From Rhizobium sp. (GTDB lineage: Bacteria; Pseudomonadota; Alphaproteobacteria; Rhizobiales; Rhizobiaceae), in NCBI GenBank assembly GCA_029865885.1, contig JARXAK010000137.1, positions 1 through 33,828 of the forward strand: DNA of 33,828 nucleotides, given 5' to 3'. Made by a program: the position numbers and the translations under genes. Positions within the stretch are counted from its first letter, which is position 1; each line of letters starts with the position of its first letter. Below the pieces are notes generated by a model, which searched no databases, was not told the origin of the DNA, and saw nothing but the letters and a program-made list of their open reading frames with translations. Shown in pieces: positions 7,475 to 16,974 of this stretch.

Positions 7475-8656
7475 ATGCCCCTGACCGACATGCCGGATTT
7501 CGCCGGCACCATCCTGCAGGAATTCACATCGCGCGGCACGACCCGCGTCGACACGCCCGTGATCCAGCCGGCCGCTCCCTTCCTCGACATGGCGGGTGAA
7601 GACCTGCGCCGCCGCATTTTCCTCACCGAGAACGAGCGCGGCGAAAGCCTCTGCCTGCGCCCCGAATTCACCATTCCCGTCTGCCTGCGCCATATCGAGA
7701 CCGCGACCGGCACGCCGAAGCGTTACGCCTATCTCGGCGAAGTCTTCCGCCAGCGCCGTGAAGGCCCGCAGGAATTTTACCAGGCCGGCATCGAGGATCT
7801 CGGTGATATCGCGACCGCCGCCTCGGATGCCCGCGCGATTTCAGACAGCGTCGCGATCCTCACCCGCCTGCTGCCGACAAAGCCGCTCACCGTCACACTT
7901 GGCGATCAGTCCGTCTTTGAAGCCGTGGTCAAGGCGCTCGGCCTGCCCGCCGGCTGGCAGAAGCGCCTGATCCAGGCCTTCGGCAATTCCGCCCAGATCG
8001 ACCAGCTGCTGCGCCGGCTTGCGACCCCGACGCCGGTCCCGGGCCTCGACCCAGAGGTTTCCGCCTTGCTCACAAGCGGCGACCAGGAGGCCCTGATCGC
8101 CCATATCGATGCCACCATGCAGGACACCGGCTATCTCACCAATGCCAGCCGCACGCCGACAGAGATTGCCCGCCGCCTGAAGGAAAAGCTGGAGCTTTCT
8201 GAAACCCGTCTTGACGGTGCGGCCTTGCTGCTGCTGCGCGAATTCCTCTCGCTGGAGCTGCCGCTTGCCGACGCCTCCGCAGCGCTTGCCGGCTTTGCTG
8301 ATGCAGCCGGCCTGAAGCTCGGGCAAGCCCTGACCCGCTTCGACGAGCGCGTCGCGGCACTCGCCAGCACCGGCGTCGATCTCGACCTGATCACCTACCG
8401 CGCCGCCTTTGGTCGCCCGCTCGATTATTACACCGGCCTCGTCTTCGAGGTGGCGGTGAAGGGCAAACCCGCCGTGCTGGCCGGTGGTGGCCGCTTCGAC
8501 CGGCTGCTGACCCTGCTTGGTGCCGAGACGCATATCCCGGCTGTCGGCTTCTCGCTCTGGCTGGATCGTATTGAGAATGAGAGGACAGACGCGGCGATCC
8601 GAAAAGTGGATGCCGGTTTTCGGACGGAATCGCCGCGCAAGGAGGAGAGCCAATGA
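7475..8656 (+). CDS. hisZ: ATP phosphoribosyltransferase regulatory subunit HisZ
   Basis: Paralogue of histidyl-tRNA synthetase without charging activity that forms a complex with short-form HisG and is needed for the first step of histidine synthesis. The 393-residue product keeps a class II synthetase core ([80 protein letters not shown]) but lacks the anticodon-binding domain. GCGGAG precedes the ATG at 7475 by 7 bases. Its last four bases overlap the hisG start (ATGA at 8653), which implies translational coupling and equal expression of the two subunits. Confidence 0.95.
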   Translation: MPLTDMPDFAGTILQEFTSRGTTRVDTPVIQPAAPFLDMAGEDLRRRIFLTENERGESLCLRPEFTIPVCLRHIETATGTPKRYAYLGEVFRQRREGPQEFYQAGIEDLGDIATAASDARAISDSVAILTRLLPTKPLTVTLGDQSVFEAVVKALGLPAGWQKRLIQAFGNSAQIDQLLRRLATPTPVPGLDPEVSALLTSGDQEALIAHIDATMQDTGYLTNASRTPTEIARRLKEKLELSETRLDGAALLLLREFLSLELPLADASAALAGFADAAGLKLGQALTRFDERVAALASTGVDLDLITYRAAFGRPLDYYTGLVFEVAVKGKPAVLAGGGRFDRLLTLLGAETHIPAVGFSLWLDRIENERTDAAIRKVDAGFRTESPRKEESQ

Positions 8657-9348
8657 CCATCACCATCGGTCTGCCCTCCAAAGGCCGCATGAAGGACGAT
8701 GCCTCCGCCATCTTCGAGCGTGCCGGCATGAAGATCGTCGCCGTCGGTAATGATCGCTCCTATCGCGGGCGCGTCGAAGGCTTCGACGATGTCGAGATCG
8801 CCTATCTCTCGGCCTCCGAAATCTCGCGCGAGATCGGCAATGGCACCGTCGATTTTGGCGTCACCGGCGAAGACCTGATCCGCGAAGGCCTGGCGGAAGC
8901 AGACAGCCGCGTCGAGATATCAGCCCGCCTCGGCTTCGGCCATGCCGATGTCATCGTCGCCGTTCCCGAGGTCTGGTACGACGTCGACACCATGGCCGAC
9001 CTCGGCGATGTCGCCGCCGAATTCCGCACCCGGCACGGACGCCGGCTGGCGATCGCCACCAAATACTGGCGCCTGACCCAGCAGCACTTTTCCGGAAGCC
9101 ACGGCATCCAGCTCTATCGCATCGTCGAAAGCTTAGGCGCTACCGAAGGCGCGCCTGCCGCCGGCCAGGCCGATATCATCGTCGACATCACCTCGACCGG
9201 CTCGACCCTGCGCGCCAATCATCTGAAAGTGCTGTCGGATGGCGTCATCCTGCGCTCCGAGGCCTGCCTTGTCAGGGCACGGAAGCCGGAGCATGAGGGG
9301 AATGCGGTGATCGGTCGGATCGTAGAGGCCGTGCGCGGGGTGCTTTAA
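8653..9348 (+). CDS. hisG: ATP phosphoribosyltransferase catalytic subunit, short form
   Basis: Catalyses ATP + PRPP to phosphoribosyl-ATP, the first step of histidine synthesis. The 231-residue length is that of the short HisG type, which lacks the C-terminal regulatory domain and needs HisZ, the gene just upstream. Seen are [11 protein letters not shown] at the N terminus, [10 protein letters not shown], and the PRPP-binding segment [29 protein letters not shown] lies just before the ATG. It ends the cluster; a dispersed inverted repeat and then a terminator follow. Confidence 0.96.
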   Translation: MTITIGLPSKGRMKDDASAIFERAGMKIVAVGNDRSYRGRVEGFDDVEIAYLSASEISREIGNGTVDFGVTGEDLIREGLAEADSRVEISARLGFGHADVIVAVPEVWYDVDTMADLGDVAAEFRTRHGRRLAIATKYWRLTQQHFSGSHGIQLYRIVESLGATEGAPAAGQADIIVDITSTGSTLRANHLKVLSDGVILRSEACLVRARKPEHEGNAVIGRIVEAVRGVL

Positions 9349-9363
9349 ACCCAACTTGATATT

Positions 9364-9476
9364 GCCCCTCACCCTTACCCTCTCCCCGCAAGCGGGGAGA
9401 GGGGACGGCAGGCGTTCGAGGTTTCGTCCTTCTCCCCGCAGGCGGGGAGAAGGTGCCCGAAGGGCGGATGAGGGGC
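9364..9476. repeat. GC-rich inverted repeat after hisG
   Basis: A 113-bp imperfect palindrome with outer ends GCCCCTCACCC (9364-9374) and GGATGAGGGGC (9466-9476). Each arm holds its own hairpin, CTCTCCCCGCAAGCGGGGAG (9380-9399) and TTCTCCCCGCAGGCGGGGAG (9430-9449). It is a different family from the repeat after hisS and of a type common between genes in rhizobial chromosomes. It lies between the hisG stop and the terminator. Confidence 0.85.
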
Positions 9477-9496
9477 AGCTTTCAACCCAAAACAAA

Positions 9497-9529
9497 AAAC
9501 CCGCCGGATCGCTCCAGCGGGTTTCTTTT
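9497..9529. terminator. Bidirectional Rho-independent terminator between hisG and doxX-like gene
   Basis: Stem AAACCCGC (9497-9504) pairs with GCGGGTTT (9517-9524), extended by an inner GGA/TCC pair and closed by a TCGC loop. On the plus strand it is followed by CTTTTT, ending hisG transcripts. On the minus strand it is followed by a T-rich run (complement of 9489-9496), ending the convergent DoxX transcript. Confidence 0.9.
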
Positions 9530-9548
9530 TGCCTTTTGGGGGCAGGGA

Positions 9549-9983
9549 TCAGGCAGCCGAGCGGCGGGCGTCGATCGAGTAGGCGCCGGCACCGACGATG
9601 GCGAGAGCGATGTAACCGCCGGCCAGCGTGATGTTCTTCATCATCATGATCTGGTTCAGCGTGTTGATCCAGCCGAGTGCGCCTTCCGGCCAGCCTTCGA
9701 TGGCAACGGTGCCGGAATGGAAGACGAGACCGGTGAATACGCAGAACAGGGCGATGGCCCAGGCAGCGATCTTGGTCTGGAAGCCGACGAGGACGAAGAG
9801 ACCAGCGACGAGCTCAAAGAGGCCAGCGGCATAGGCGAGCAGGTCGGCAGCAGGCAGGCCGGCGCCGGCGATCATGCCAGCGGTACCAGCCGGATCGGCC
9901 AGCTTGCCGAAGCCCGACATGATGAACATGAAGGACAGGAGAATACGAACGAGAACGAGAAGGCCGTTGTTGGTGGCGGACAT
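9549..9983 (-). CDS. DoxX family membrane protein
   Basis: A 144-residue protein with four predicted transmembrane helices (about residues 7-24, 45-66, 72-90 and 114-134). The N-terminal LVLVRILLSFMFIMSGFGKLADP and internal ALFCVFTGLVFHSG are typical of DoxX. DoxX proteins are small inner-membrane proteins linked to redox or thiol stress, with no general reaction assigned. GGAG lies 8 bases before the ATG at 9983. It shares a terminator with hisG and diverges from the glutathione S-transferase gene. Confidence 0.9.
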   Translation of the reverse strand: MSATNNGLLVLVRILLSFMFIMSGFGKLADPAGTAGMIAGAGLPAADLLAYAAGLFELVAGLFVLVGFQTKIAAWAIALFCVFTGLVFHSGTVAIEGWPEGALGWINTLNQIMMMKNITLAGGYIALAIVGAGAYSIDARRSAA

Positions 9984-10207
9984 GGGGGAACTCCATTTAG
10001 CGTTGACGCTGAAACCCCCAGCCGTGGCGGTTCCAGAAACTGCCACCTAGATGCATGCTTTTTTGTCGCAGGCATAGGTTTACAGTTTTTGACTGTTCGT
10101 TCACAAAAAGGAAACGGTAAAGACGGCTTCGTTCGCTGCCGGGCCCTTCACGCGGCTGAATCCACTTCCTACCTTCAGCAAAGTCCGCCGAGCAAAGGAG
10201 CCCTTCA

Positions 10208-10915
10208 ATGGCAGATCTTTCCGCATTTCCGATCACGGCCAAGTGGCCGGCCGCCAATCCCGATGTCATCCAGCTCTATTCGCTGCCGACGCCGAATGGC
10301 GTGAAGGTGTCGATCGCGCTTGAGGAACTGGGACTTGCCTACGAGCCGCATCTCGTCGACTTCGGCACGAACGCCCAGAAGAGCCCGGAATTCGTCTCGC
10401 TCAATCCGAATGGCCGCATCCCGGCTCTGGTCGACCCTAACGGCCCTGAGGGTACGCCGATCGGCATCTTCGAGTCCGGGGCCATCCTGATCTATCTCGC
10501 CGACAAGACCGGCAGGCTGCTGCCGAAGCAGGGGGCTGCCCGTTACGAGGTCCTGCAATGGCTGATGTTCCAGATGGGTGGTGTCGGCCCGATGTTCGGC
10601 CAGTATGGCCATTTCCAAAAATTCGCCGCCGACAAGGTGGAGAACAATCCCTATCCGGCCCAGCGCTACCGCGACGAAACCCGTCGTCTGCTCGGTGTCC
10701 TTGAAGCGCAGCTTGAGAAGGGGCCGTGGCTGACGGGCGAAGACTATACAATTGCCGATATCGCCACCTGGCCCTGGGTGCGCTGCCTGAAGGTCTTCTA
10801 CGATGGCGAAAAGGATCTGGGCCTTGCGGATTTCCCCCGCGTGCTCGACTGGTGGGCCCGCGCCGAAGCCCGACCGGCAAGCCAGAAGGGGCTCAATATC
10901 CCGGCCCGCAACTGA
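10208..10915 (+). CDS. Glutathione S-transferase family protein (YghU/YfcG-like)
   Basis: A 235-residue cytosolic GST. The thioredoxin-like N domain (about 20-105) has IQLYSLPTPNGVKVSIALEELGL, SLNPNGRIPALVD with the cis-Pro, and FESGAILIYLADKTG, the glutathione-binding ES pair. The helical C domain has the N-capping box YTIADIATWPWVR. The TPNG active-site stretch and overall length match the nu-class, disulfide-bond oxidoreductase subgroup around E. coli YfcG and YghU. AAGGAG lies before the ATG at 10208. It stands alone with divergent and convergent neighbours. Confidence 0.92.
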   Translation: MADLSAFPITAKWPAANPDVIQLYSLPTPNGVKVSIALEELGLAYEPHLVDFGTNAQKSPEFVSLNPNGRIPALVDPNGPEGTPIGIFESGAILIYLADKTGRLLPKQGAARYEVLQWLMFQMGGVGPMFGQYGHFQKFAADKVENNPYPAQRYRDETRRLLGVLEAQLEKGPWLTGEDYTIADIATWPWVRCLKVFYDGEKDLGLADFPRVLDWWARAEARPASQKGLNIPARN

Positions 10916-10940
10916 CAGCCGAAACTACAGCCAAAACTGG

Positions 10941-10964
10941 GGAAGGGCGTGTCCGCGCCCTTCC
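10941..10964 (+). terminator. Hairpin after the glutathione S-transferase gene
   Basis: A 9-bp perfect stem, GGAAGGGCG (10941-10949) with CGCCCTTCC (10956-10964), closes a 6-base loop 25 bases after the GST stop. No T tract follows, so it may be a weak terminator or an mRNA 3'-end structure. Confidence 0.45.
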
Positions 10965-10996
10965 GTCCCCCGCGGCGCGGAGCCTCCTGGACAAAT

Positions 10997-11497
10997 TCAG
11001 GATGGCGTGACGGAAGCGGTCGTCGGCAGCTGGAAACGCGGGAAGATGAAGAGACCCACCATATTGCCGCCATTGCCTTCGAAACCGGAGGACTCGCCGA
11101 TGCAGAACACCGGTTGGCGGTGTTGCGCGCCCAGGACGATGGTGGTCGAATAGCAGAAGCGCGATGGCTGCGTGGCAGCCTGTTCAAACAGCCGCAGGAT
11201 ATGCCCGCGATCTGACTGATCATAGCAGCGCATGACCGTCAGCAGGCCGCACTCGTGGTTGTCGAGCCCATGCAAAGTCCTTGCATGGTTCCCAAGCTTC
11301 AAAAGTCCATTGGTCAGATCGCCGGTCCAATCCTCGGACAGGCCAAAGCGGCAGGCATCTTGCCCCAGCAGGCCGTTTCCATCCTGTTCGCTCACCCTGA
11401 AGGTGGTCGCAAGATCAGCATTCGCTATTTTGAACAAGGCTTTCCCCAAGTCGACAGCCAGAACTGGCCCACAGTCTTCCGGCTCGGGACAGTCCAT
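10997..11497 (-). CDS. Hypothetical protein
   Basis: I do not recognise this 166-residue protein. It has no signal peptide or membrane segment. Composition is natural for a globular protein (CGPVLAVDLGKALFKIANADL, CGLLTVMRCYDQSDRGHI, QPVFCIGESSGFEG and a C-terminal NMVGLFIFPRF), which loosely recalls a PAS-like sensory fold but without a firm signature. It has seven cysteines, more than its neighbours. The ATG at 11497 has GGAGGG about 12-17 bases upstream, so the start is uncertain; the frame stays open to 11623 with poor-looking sequence. Codon use in its first half is less GC-biased than in nearby genes. It is flanked by an AT-rich, gene-poor stretch. Confidence 0.6.
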   Translation of the reverse strand: MDCPEPEDCGPVLAVDLGKALFKIANADLATTFRVSEQDGNGLLGQDACRFGLSEDWTGDLTNGLLKLGNHARTLHGLDNHECGLLTVMRCYDQSDRGHILRLFEQAATQPSRFCYSTTIVLGAQHRQPVFCIGESSGFEGNGGNMVGLFIFPRFQLPTTASVTPS

Positions 11498-12053
11498 CCC
11501 CGCAGCCACCCCCTCCGGCCTGAACCGGCGCTCGAACGAACGGTTGCCCGTTTTCCCGGTTGTTGACCCGACAAAACACGCACCGCCATCCCCGTGCCAC
11601 CTCGCCCCTGTTCGAGGAAGCACAGCGTTAAATTCCAGATCAGGCAGTCGAGAAACCGACCGGTCTGGACGAATTCAATCGCCGCATAGTGATCCGGCCG
11701 TAGTGATGTTTGTCACCATGGCAGTGCCTGCTGCACACGCCATGTCCTCACCCTTCCCCCACAAGAAGGTTGAAGATAAACACGCGACGCGCGCCGGAAT
11801 TAATGGACTGGATACCATGATTTATTTCGTCTGAAAACGGTTGATGTATCGATTTGGTACTGAACTCTTGAGTCGTAGAATATAGTCAAATATTAGCATA
11901 AAATAAAATACAGCCAGAACCATGCGGTTTCTGCACTGAAGACGACACGCTTCTTACGCGTGATTCTGCATAGATTGGAATATTAGGGACATTTGTGTCA
12001 ACCGCCGAGAGAGGTTCCAAGGACCGCCATCTTTGGTGACGCCGGAAAGCCGC
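11498..12053. other. Gene-poor intergenic stretch with AT-rich core
   Basis: About 550 bases with no convincing gene on either strand. From about 11810 to 11910 the sequence is markedly AT-rich for this window (runs such as AATATTAGCATAAAATAAAATA near 11889-11911). It probably includes the promoter of the minus-strand unknown gene. No transposase remnant or tRNA is visible. A small inverted repeat around 11946-11964 is the only structure I see. Confidence 0.6.
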
Positions 12054-12055
12054 AT

Positions 12056-12085
12056 AAAAAAAGGGCGACCCGAGGGCCGCCCTTT
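12056..12085 (-). terminator. Rho-independent terminator of groESL
   Basis: On the minus strand AAAGGGCG (12085-12078) pairs with CGCCCTTT (12067-12060) around a 10-base loop, followed by further T residues (12059-12056). It lies about 240 bases past the groEL stop, beyond the tandem repeats, so these repeats are inside the groESL 3' untranslated region. Confidence 0.85.
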
Positions 12086-12112
12086 CCGAAATGAACCGGA
12101 TGGCTCAGACAC

Positions 12113-12312
12113 AAGACCCTGATGTCTTACATCATGTCCATGCCGCCAGTTCAGCGCGCTTGACGCGCTGAACTACTTCTAGTGATGGGCGGCTCTTTAT
12201 GGACCTGATGGTAAGACCCTGATGTCTTACATCATGTCCATGCCGCCAGTTCAGCGCGCTTGACGCGCTGAACCACTTTAGATGATGGGCGGCTCTTTAT
12301 GGACCTGATGGT
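12113..12312. repeat. Two tandem 100-bp copies of the groEL 3' end
   Basis: Positions 12113-12212 and 12213-12312 are tandem copies of exactly 100 bases that differ at 5 positions. The same block restarts at 12313 and runs into groEL. Each copy carries, on the minus strand, the last codons of groEL (GGC GGC ATG GAC ATG ATG TAA) plus downstream sequence. Each also holds a 10-bp-stem hairpin, GTTCAGCGCG with CGCGCTGAAC (12149-12173 and 12249-12273), nested in a GCCGCC/GGCGGC pair. Confidence 0.92.
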
Positions 12313-12327
12313 AAGACCCGATGGGTC

Positions 12328-14007
<1,680 letters not shown>

Positions 14008-14036
14008 TTAAAAGGAAGACGGGTATCAGGCTGAAA

Positions 14037-14333
14037 TCAGCCGATGACGCCCATGATGTCGGCTTCCTTCATGATCAGCAGGTCAACGCCATCGAGCTTG
14101 ACCTCGGTGCCGGACCACTTGCCGAACAGAACGCGGTCGCCGACCTTCACGTCGAGAGCAACCTGCTTGCCGCTTTCGTCGCGGGCGCCCGGGCCAACGG
14201 CGATGACTTCGCCTTCAGCCGGCTTTTCCTTGGCGGTATCGGGAATGATGATGCCGCCCTTGGTCTTTTCTTCGGACTCGACGCGCTTGACTACAACGCG
14301 GTCGTGCAGCGGACGGAAATTGGTGCTTGCCAT
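14037..14333 (-). CDS. groS: Co-chaperonin GroES (10 kDa)
   Basis: The 98-residue heptameric lid of the GroEL chamber. It shows [27 protein letters not shown] with the mobile loop that contacts GroEL, then [31 protein letters not shown] and the final [14 protein letters not shown]. It is first in the groESL operon. A CIRCE operator and a promoter lie 60-120 bases upstream, so it should be repressed by HrcA and induced by heat. Confidence 0.97.
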   Translation of the reverse strand: MASTNFRPLHDRVVVKRVESEEKTKGGIIIPDTAKEKPAEGEVIAVGPGARDESGKQVALDVKVGDRVLFGKWSGTEVKLDGVDLLIMKEADIMGVIG

Positions 14334-14392
14334 TGTCTAATCCCTCGATCAAATGACATTCGCGATCCCGGACGGGACCACATCGGAATTTG

Positions 14393-14419
14393 TTAGCACT
14401 CTCCCTTGGGGAGTGCCAG
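14393..14419 (-). promoter_or_regulatory. CIRCE element (HrcA operator) of groESL
   Basis: TTAGCACTC (14393-14401), nine spacer bases, then GAGTGCCAG (14411-14419). It matches the CIRCE consensus TTAGCACTC-N9-GAGTGCTAA at 16 of 18 arm positions. It sits just downstream of the proposed -10 box and in the 5' untranslated region of groES, the usual place for HrcA control. Confidence 0.95.
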
Positions 14420-14426
14420 CGAGGCT

Positions 14427-14455
14427 GAGATAAGAACAGCCTCCGGATGAGTCAA
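14427..14455 (-). promoter_or_regulatory. groESL promoter
   Basis: On the minus strand TTGACT (14455-14450) and TATCTC (14432-14427) are separated by 17 bases. With the flanking bases this reads CTTGACT and CTTATCTC, close to alphaproteobacterial RpoH heat-shock promoters and also acceptable to the main sigma factor. CIRCE begins 7 bases downstream of the -10. Confidence 0.7.
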
Positions 14456-14706
14456 GCGCGTTGACGAAAAACATCGACGGCATGACACCTGCGCTCTCGT
14501 GCTTTCCCCATTCTTCCCGCTGGGCAACAGCGCTGCGGCGAGCTGACACCACCCCGAACGGATGAGCCCGCTTGCCCGCAAGCTGTTGAAGTGTTTGACA
14601 GGTTGCTTCTTATCTGAGACTGTCGAGCGGTGGAGTGCGCGAAACCTCCATGAGGCGCCATGCCGGAATTTCGCATCCGTCCTTCTCCAGACAACGGACC
14701 TCGACC

Positions 14707-15528
14707 ATGGCACCCTTTGGCGCAATTTCCGCAGACAAACTCTTTCGCTTGCTTGGATCATCCCAGTCGCCGCTTCTCGTGGACGTGCGTATCGACGAGG
14801 ATGTCGAAGCCGATCCCTTTCTTTTGCCCACAGCCATGCGCCGCGATCACAGGTCGGTCGAGCGCTGGGCGGCAGAGATCAACTCTCCGGTTGTTGTCAT
14901 CTGCCAGAAGGGGCGAAAGCTCAGTGAAGGCGTGGCCGCCCATCTCCGCCTGGAAGGGATATCGGCCGAAGTGCTGGAGGGTGGCACGCTGGGTTGGGCG
15001 CAGGCCGGCCTTCCACGCGTATCCATGGCGCATCTCCCAACGCATGCCGGTGGGACGCTCTGGGTTACACGTCATAGACCCAAGATCGACCGGATCGCCT
15101 GTCCATGGCTGATCCGCCGTTTCGTCGATCCTTTCGCCCGCTTCCTCTTTGTTTCTCCCTCGGAGGTGGACGCCGTTGCCGAGAGGTTTGGCGCGATCCC
15201 TTTCGATATGGAGGCTGGTTTCTGGAGCCATCGCAACGAGCTCTGCACCTTCGATACGATGCTCGCTGAATTCGGGCTTGAAACGCCCGCGCTTGCGACG
15301 CTGGCACGCATCGTCCGAGGCGCCGATACCAACCGGCTCGACCTCGCGCCGGAGGCGGCAGGCCTGCTGGCGGTATCGCTTGGGCTATCGAGGCTCCATG
15401 CCAGCGATCTTCATCAACTGGAACAGGGGCTCGTGATCTATGATGCCCTGTATCGTTGGGCGCGCGACGCCATGGACGAAAAGCATGATTGGATCGCCCG
15501 CAGTCCGCGCATTGAGACAAAGCCATGA
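14707..15528 (+). CDS. Rhodanese-ChrB domain chromate resistance protein
   Basis: A 273-residue fusion. Residues about 8-100 form a rhodanese-like domain (LLVDVRIDEDVEADPFLLPTA, active-site loop VICQKGRKLSEGVA with Cys67, GGTLGWAQAGLP). Residues about 110-265 are a ChrB-type chromate resistance domain (RPKIDRIACPWLIRRFVDPFARFLF, PFDMEAGFWSHRNELCTFD, LARIVRGADTNRLDLAPEAAGLLAV, GLVIYDALYRWA). In known chr operons ChrB proteins regulate chromate resistance, but this one has rhodanese instead of a DNA-binding N domain. The ATG at 14707 begins the rhodanese domain; no strong ribosome site is visible and an in-frame ATG lies 72 bases upstream. It overlaps chrA by four bases (ATGA). Confidence 0.9.
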   Translation: MAPFGAISADKLFRLLGSSQSPLLVDVRIDEDVEADPFLLPTAMRRDHRSVERWAAEINSPVVVICQKGRKLSEGVAAHLRLEGISAEVLEGGTLGWAQAGLPRVSMAHLPTHAGGTLWVTRHRPKIDRIACPWLIRRFVDPFARFLFVSPSEVDAVAERFGAIPFDMEAGFWSHRNELCTFDTMLAEFGLETPALATLARIVRGADTNRLDLAPEAAGLLAVSLGLSRLHASDLHQLEQGLVIYDALYRWARDAMDEKHDWIARSPRIETKP

Positions 15529-16865
15529 GCATTGCGATCGAGACCCCGGAAAAGGCCAGTGACGTCACACCGACATTCCCCGAACTGGTGTCGGCCTTTG
15601 CCCGCATAGGCCTGATGTCTTTCGGCGGTCCGGCGGCGCAGATCGCGCTGATGCACAAGATCTGCGTTGAGGAAAAGCGATGGATCAATGAGGAGCGCTA
15701 TCTGCATGCGCTGAACTACTGCATGCTGCTGCCGGGTCCTGAGGCCCAGCAGCTCGCCACCTATATCGGCTGGCTCCTGCATGGCGTACGCGGTGGCATC
15801 GCCGCCGGTCTGCTTTTTGTCCTGCCGGGGCTCGCGGTCATTCTCGGCCTTTCCAGTCTCTATGCGCTCTATCAGGAGGCGAGCCTGGTCGCCGGTCTGT
15901 TCTTCGGCCTGAAGGCTGCGGTGCTGGCGATCGTCGTTGAAGCGGTGATGCGCATCGGCAAGCGGGCCTTGAAAACCGGTTTTCACAGAGGACTCGCGGC
16001 CGCCGCCTTCATCGGGCTTTTCTTCTTGTCGCTGCCATTCCCGCTCGTGGTGCTCGCAGCCGCCTTGATCGGCCTTCTCCACGCCAGGGGCGCCCCCGCA
16101 GCGGCGATTGAGCTCTCCGAAGACGTCCGGGCTAGGCCGCCGCTCCTTGACCAGCTCGGGACACTGGTTTTCTGGGTCGCGGTCTGGCTTGCCCCGCTGC
16201 CCATCCTGTGGCTAACCCTTCCCGAAACCGCCTTGCCCGAGGTCCAGGCATTCTTCTCGAAAATGGCGCTGGTCACCTTCGGCGGCGCCTATGCCGTGCT
16301 CGCTTATGTCGCCCAGGTCGCCGTCGATCACTATCAATGGCTGAAACCCGGCGAGATGCTCGACGGCCTGGCGCTTGCCGAGACGACACCGGGGCCGCTG
16401 GTCCTCGTGCTTTCCTATGTCGGTTTCCTTGCCGGCTTTCGTCAGAGCGGTGCACTCGACCCGCTGCTCGGCGGTCTGCTCGGTGGCGTGATCGCCGCCT
16501 GGGCCACCTTCGTGCCCAGCTTCATCTGGATCTTCGCCGGTGCGCCCTATATCGAGCGTCTGCGTGGCAATCGGCTGCTGAGTGCGGCACTCTCCGCGAT
16601 CACCGCCGCCGTGGTGGGTGTCATCCTCAATCTTGCCGTCTGGTTTTCGCTGCATGTGATCTTCACAAAGGTCGAGCCGATGGCTCTCGGCGGCTTTGGA
16701 CCCCTCACGCTCTCCGTTCCACTGCCGGTCTGGTCGTCCCTGGATTGGCCGGCGCTGATCATCGCGCTGGTCGCCGCCGTCATGATCTTCCGCTTCCATC
16801 TCGGCATCGGCAGGACGCTGCTCGCGGCCGGTGCGCTTGGCCTTGCGGCGCGTTTCCTGCTCTGA
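15525..16865 (+). CDS. chrA: Chromate transporter ChrA (long-chain, two-domain)
   Basis: Inner-membrane CHR-family transporter that exports chromate. At 446 residues it is the long form with two homologous halves. The first half has FARIGLMSFGGPAAQIALMHKICVEEKRWI, LLPGPEAQQLATYIGWLLHGVRGG and FVLPGLAVIL; the second has FSKMALVTFGGAYAVLAYVAQ, LAETTPGPLVLVLSYVGFLAG and GGVIAAWATFVPSFIWIF. About 10-12 hydrophobic segments can be read. It is translationally coupled to the rhodanese-ChrB gene, so sensing or detoxification and export should be made together. Confidence 0.96.
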   Translation: MSIAIETPEKASDVTPTFPELVSAFARIGLMSFGGPAAQIALMHKICVEEKRWINEERYLHALNYCMLLPGPEAQQLATYIGWLLHGVRGGIAAGLLFVLPGLAVILGLSSLYALYQEASLVAGLFFGLKAAVLAIVVEAVMRIGKRALKTGFHRGLAAAAFIGLFFLSLPFPLVVLAAALIGLLHARGAPAAAIELSEDVRARPPLLDQLGTLVFWVAVWLAPLPILWLTLPETALPEVQAFFSKMALVTFGGAYAVLAYVAQVAVDHYQWLKPGEMLDGLALAETTPGPLVLVLSYVGFLAGFRQSGALDPLLGGLLGGVIAAWATFVPSFIWIFAGAPYIERLRGNRLLSAALSAITAAVVGVILNLAVWFSLHVIFTKVEPMALGGFGPLTLSVPLPVWSSLDWPALIIALVAAVMIFRFHLGIGRTLLAAGALGLAARFLL

Positions 16866-16945
16866 TCTGGAGCGGCTCAGATCGCCATTTTCGGCCTCTG
16901 GCACGCTTGCCCCTTGCCTTGCCGCCCGTCCTTTGCCATGTCACC

Positions 16946-16960
16946 GGTCAAACTTTGACC
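16946..16960. promoter_or_regulatory. Perfect palindrome upstream of the HAD-IIA/ribF genes, possible operator
   Basis: GGTCAAA-C-TTTGACC is a perfect 7-1-7 palindrome, with further matching bases outside one mismatch (AC and GT). It lies 14 bases before the HAD-IIA start codon and 80 bases after chrA. The stem is short, AT-containing and lacks a T tract, so a protein-binding site fits better than a terminator. No regulator is identified. Confidence 0.45.
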
Positions 16961-16974
16961 AGTCAGGACAGACG

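Noticed and set aside
14584..14610. Possible promoter TTGACA...TATCTG upstream of the rhodanese-ChrB gene
   Set aside because: The spacing between the boxes is only about 10 bases, too short for a standard promoter; no better pair was found.
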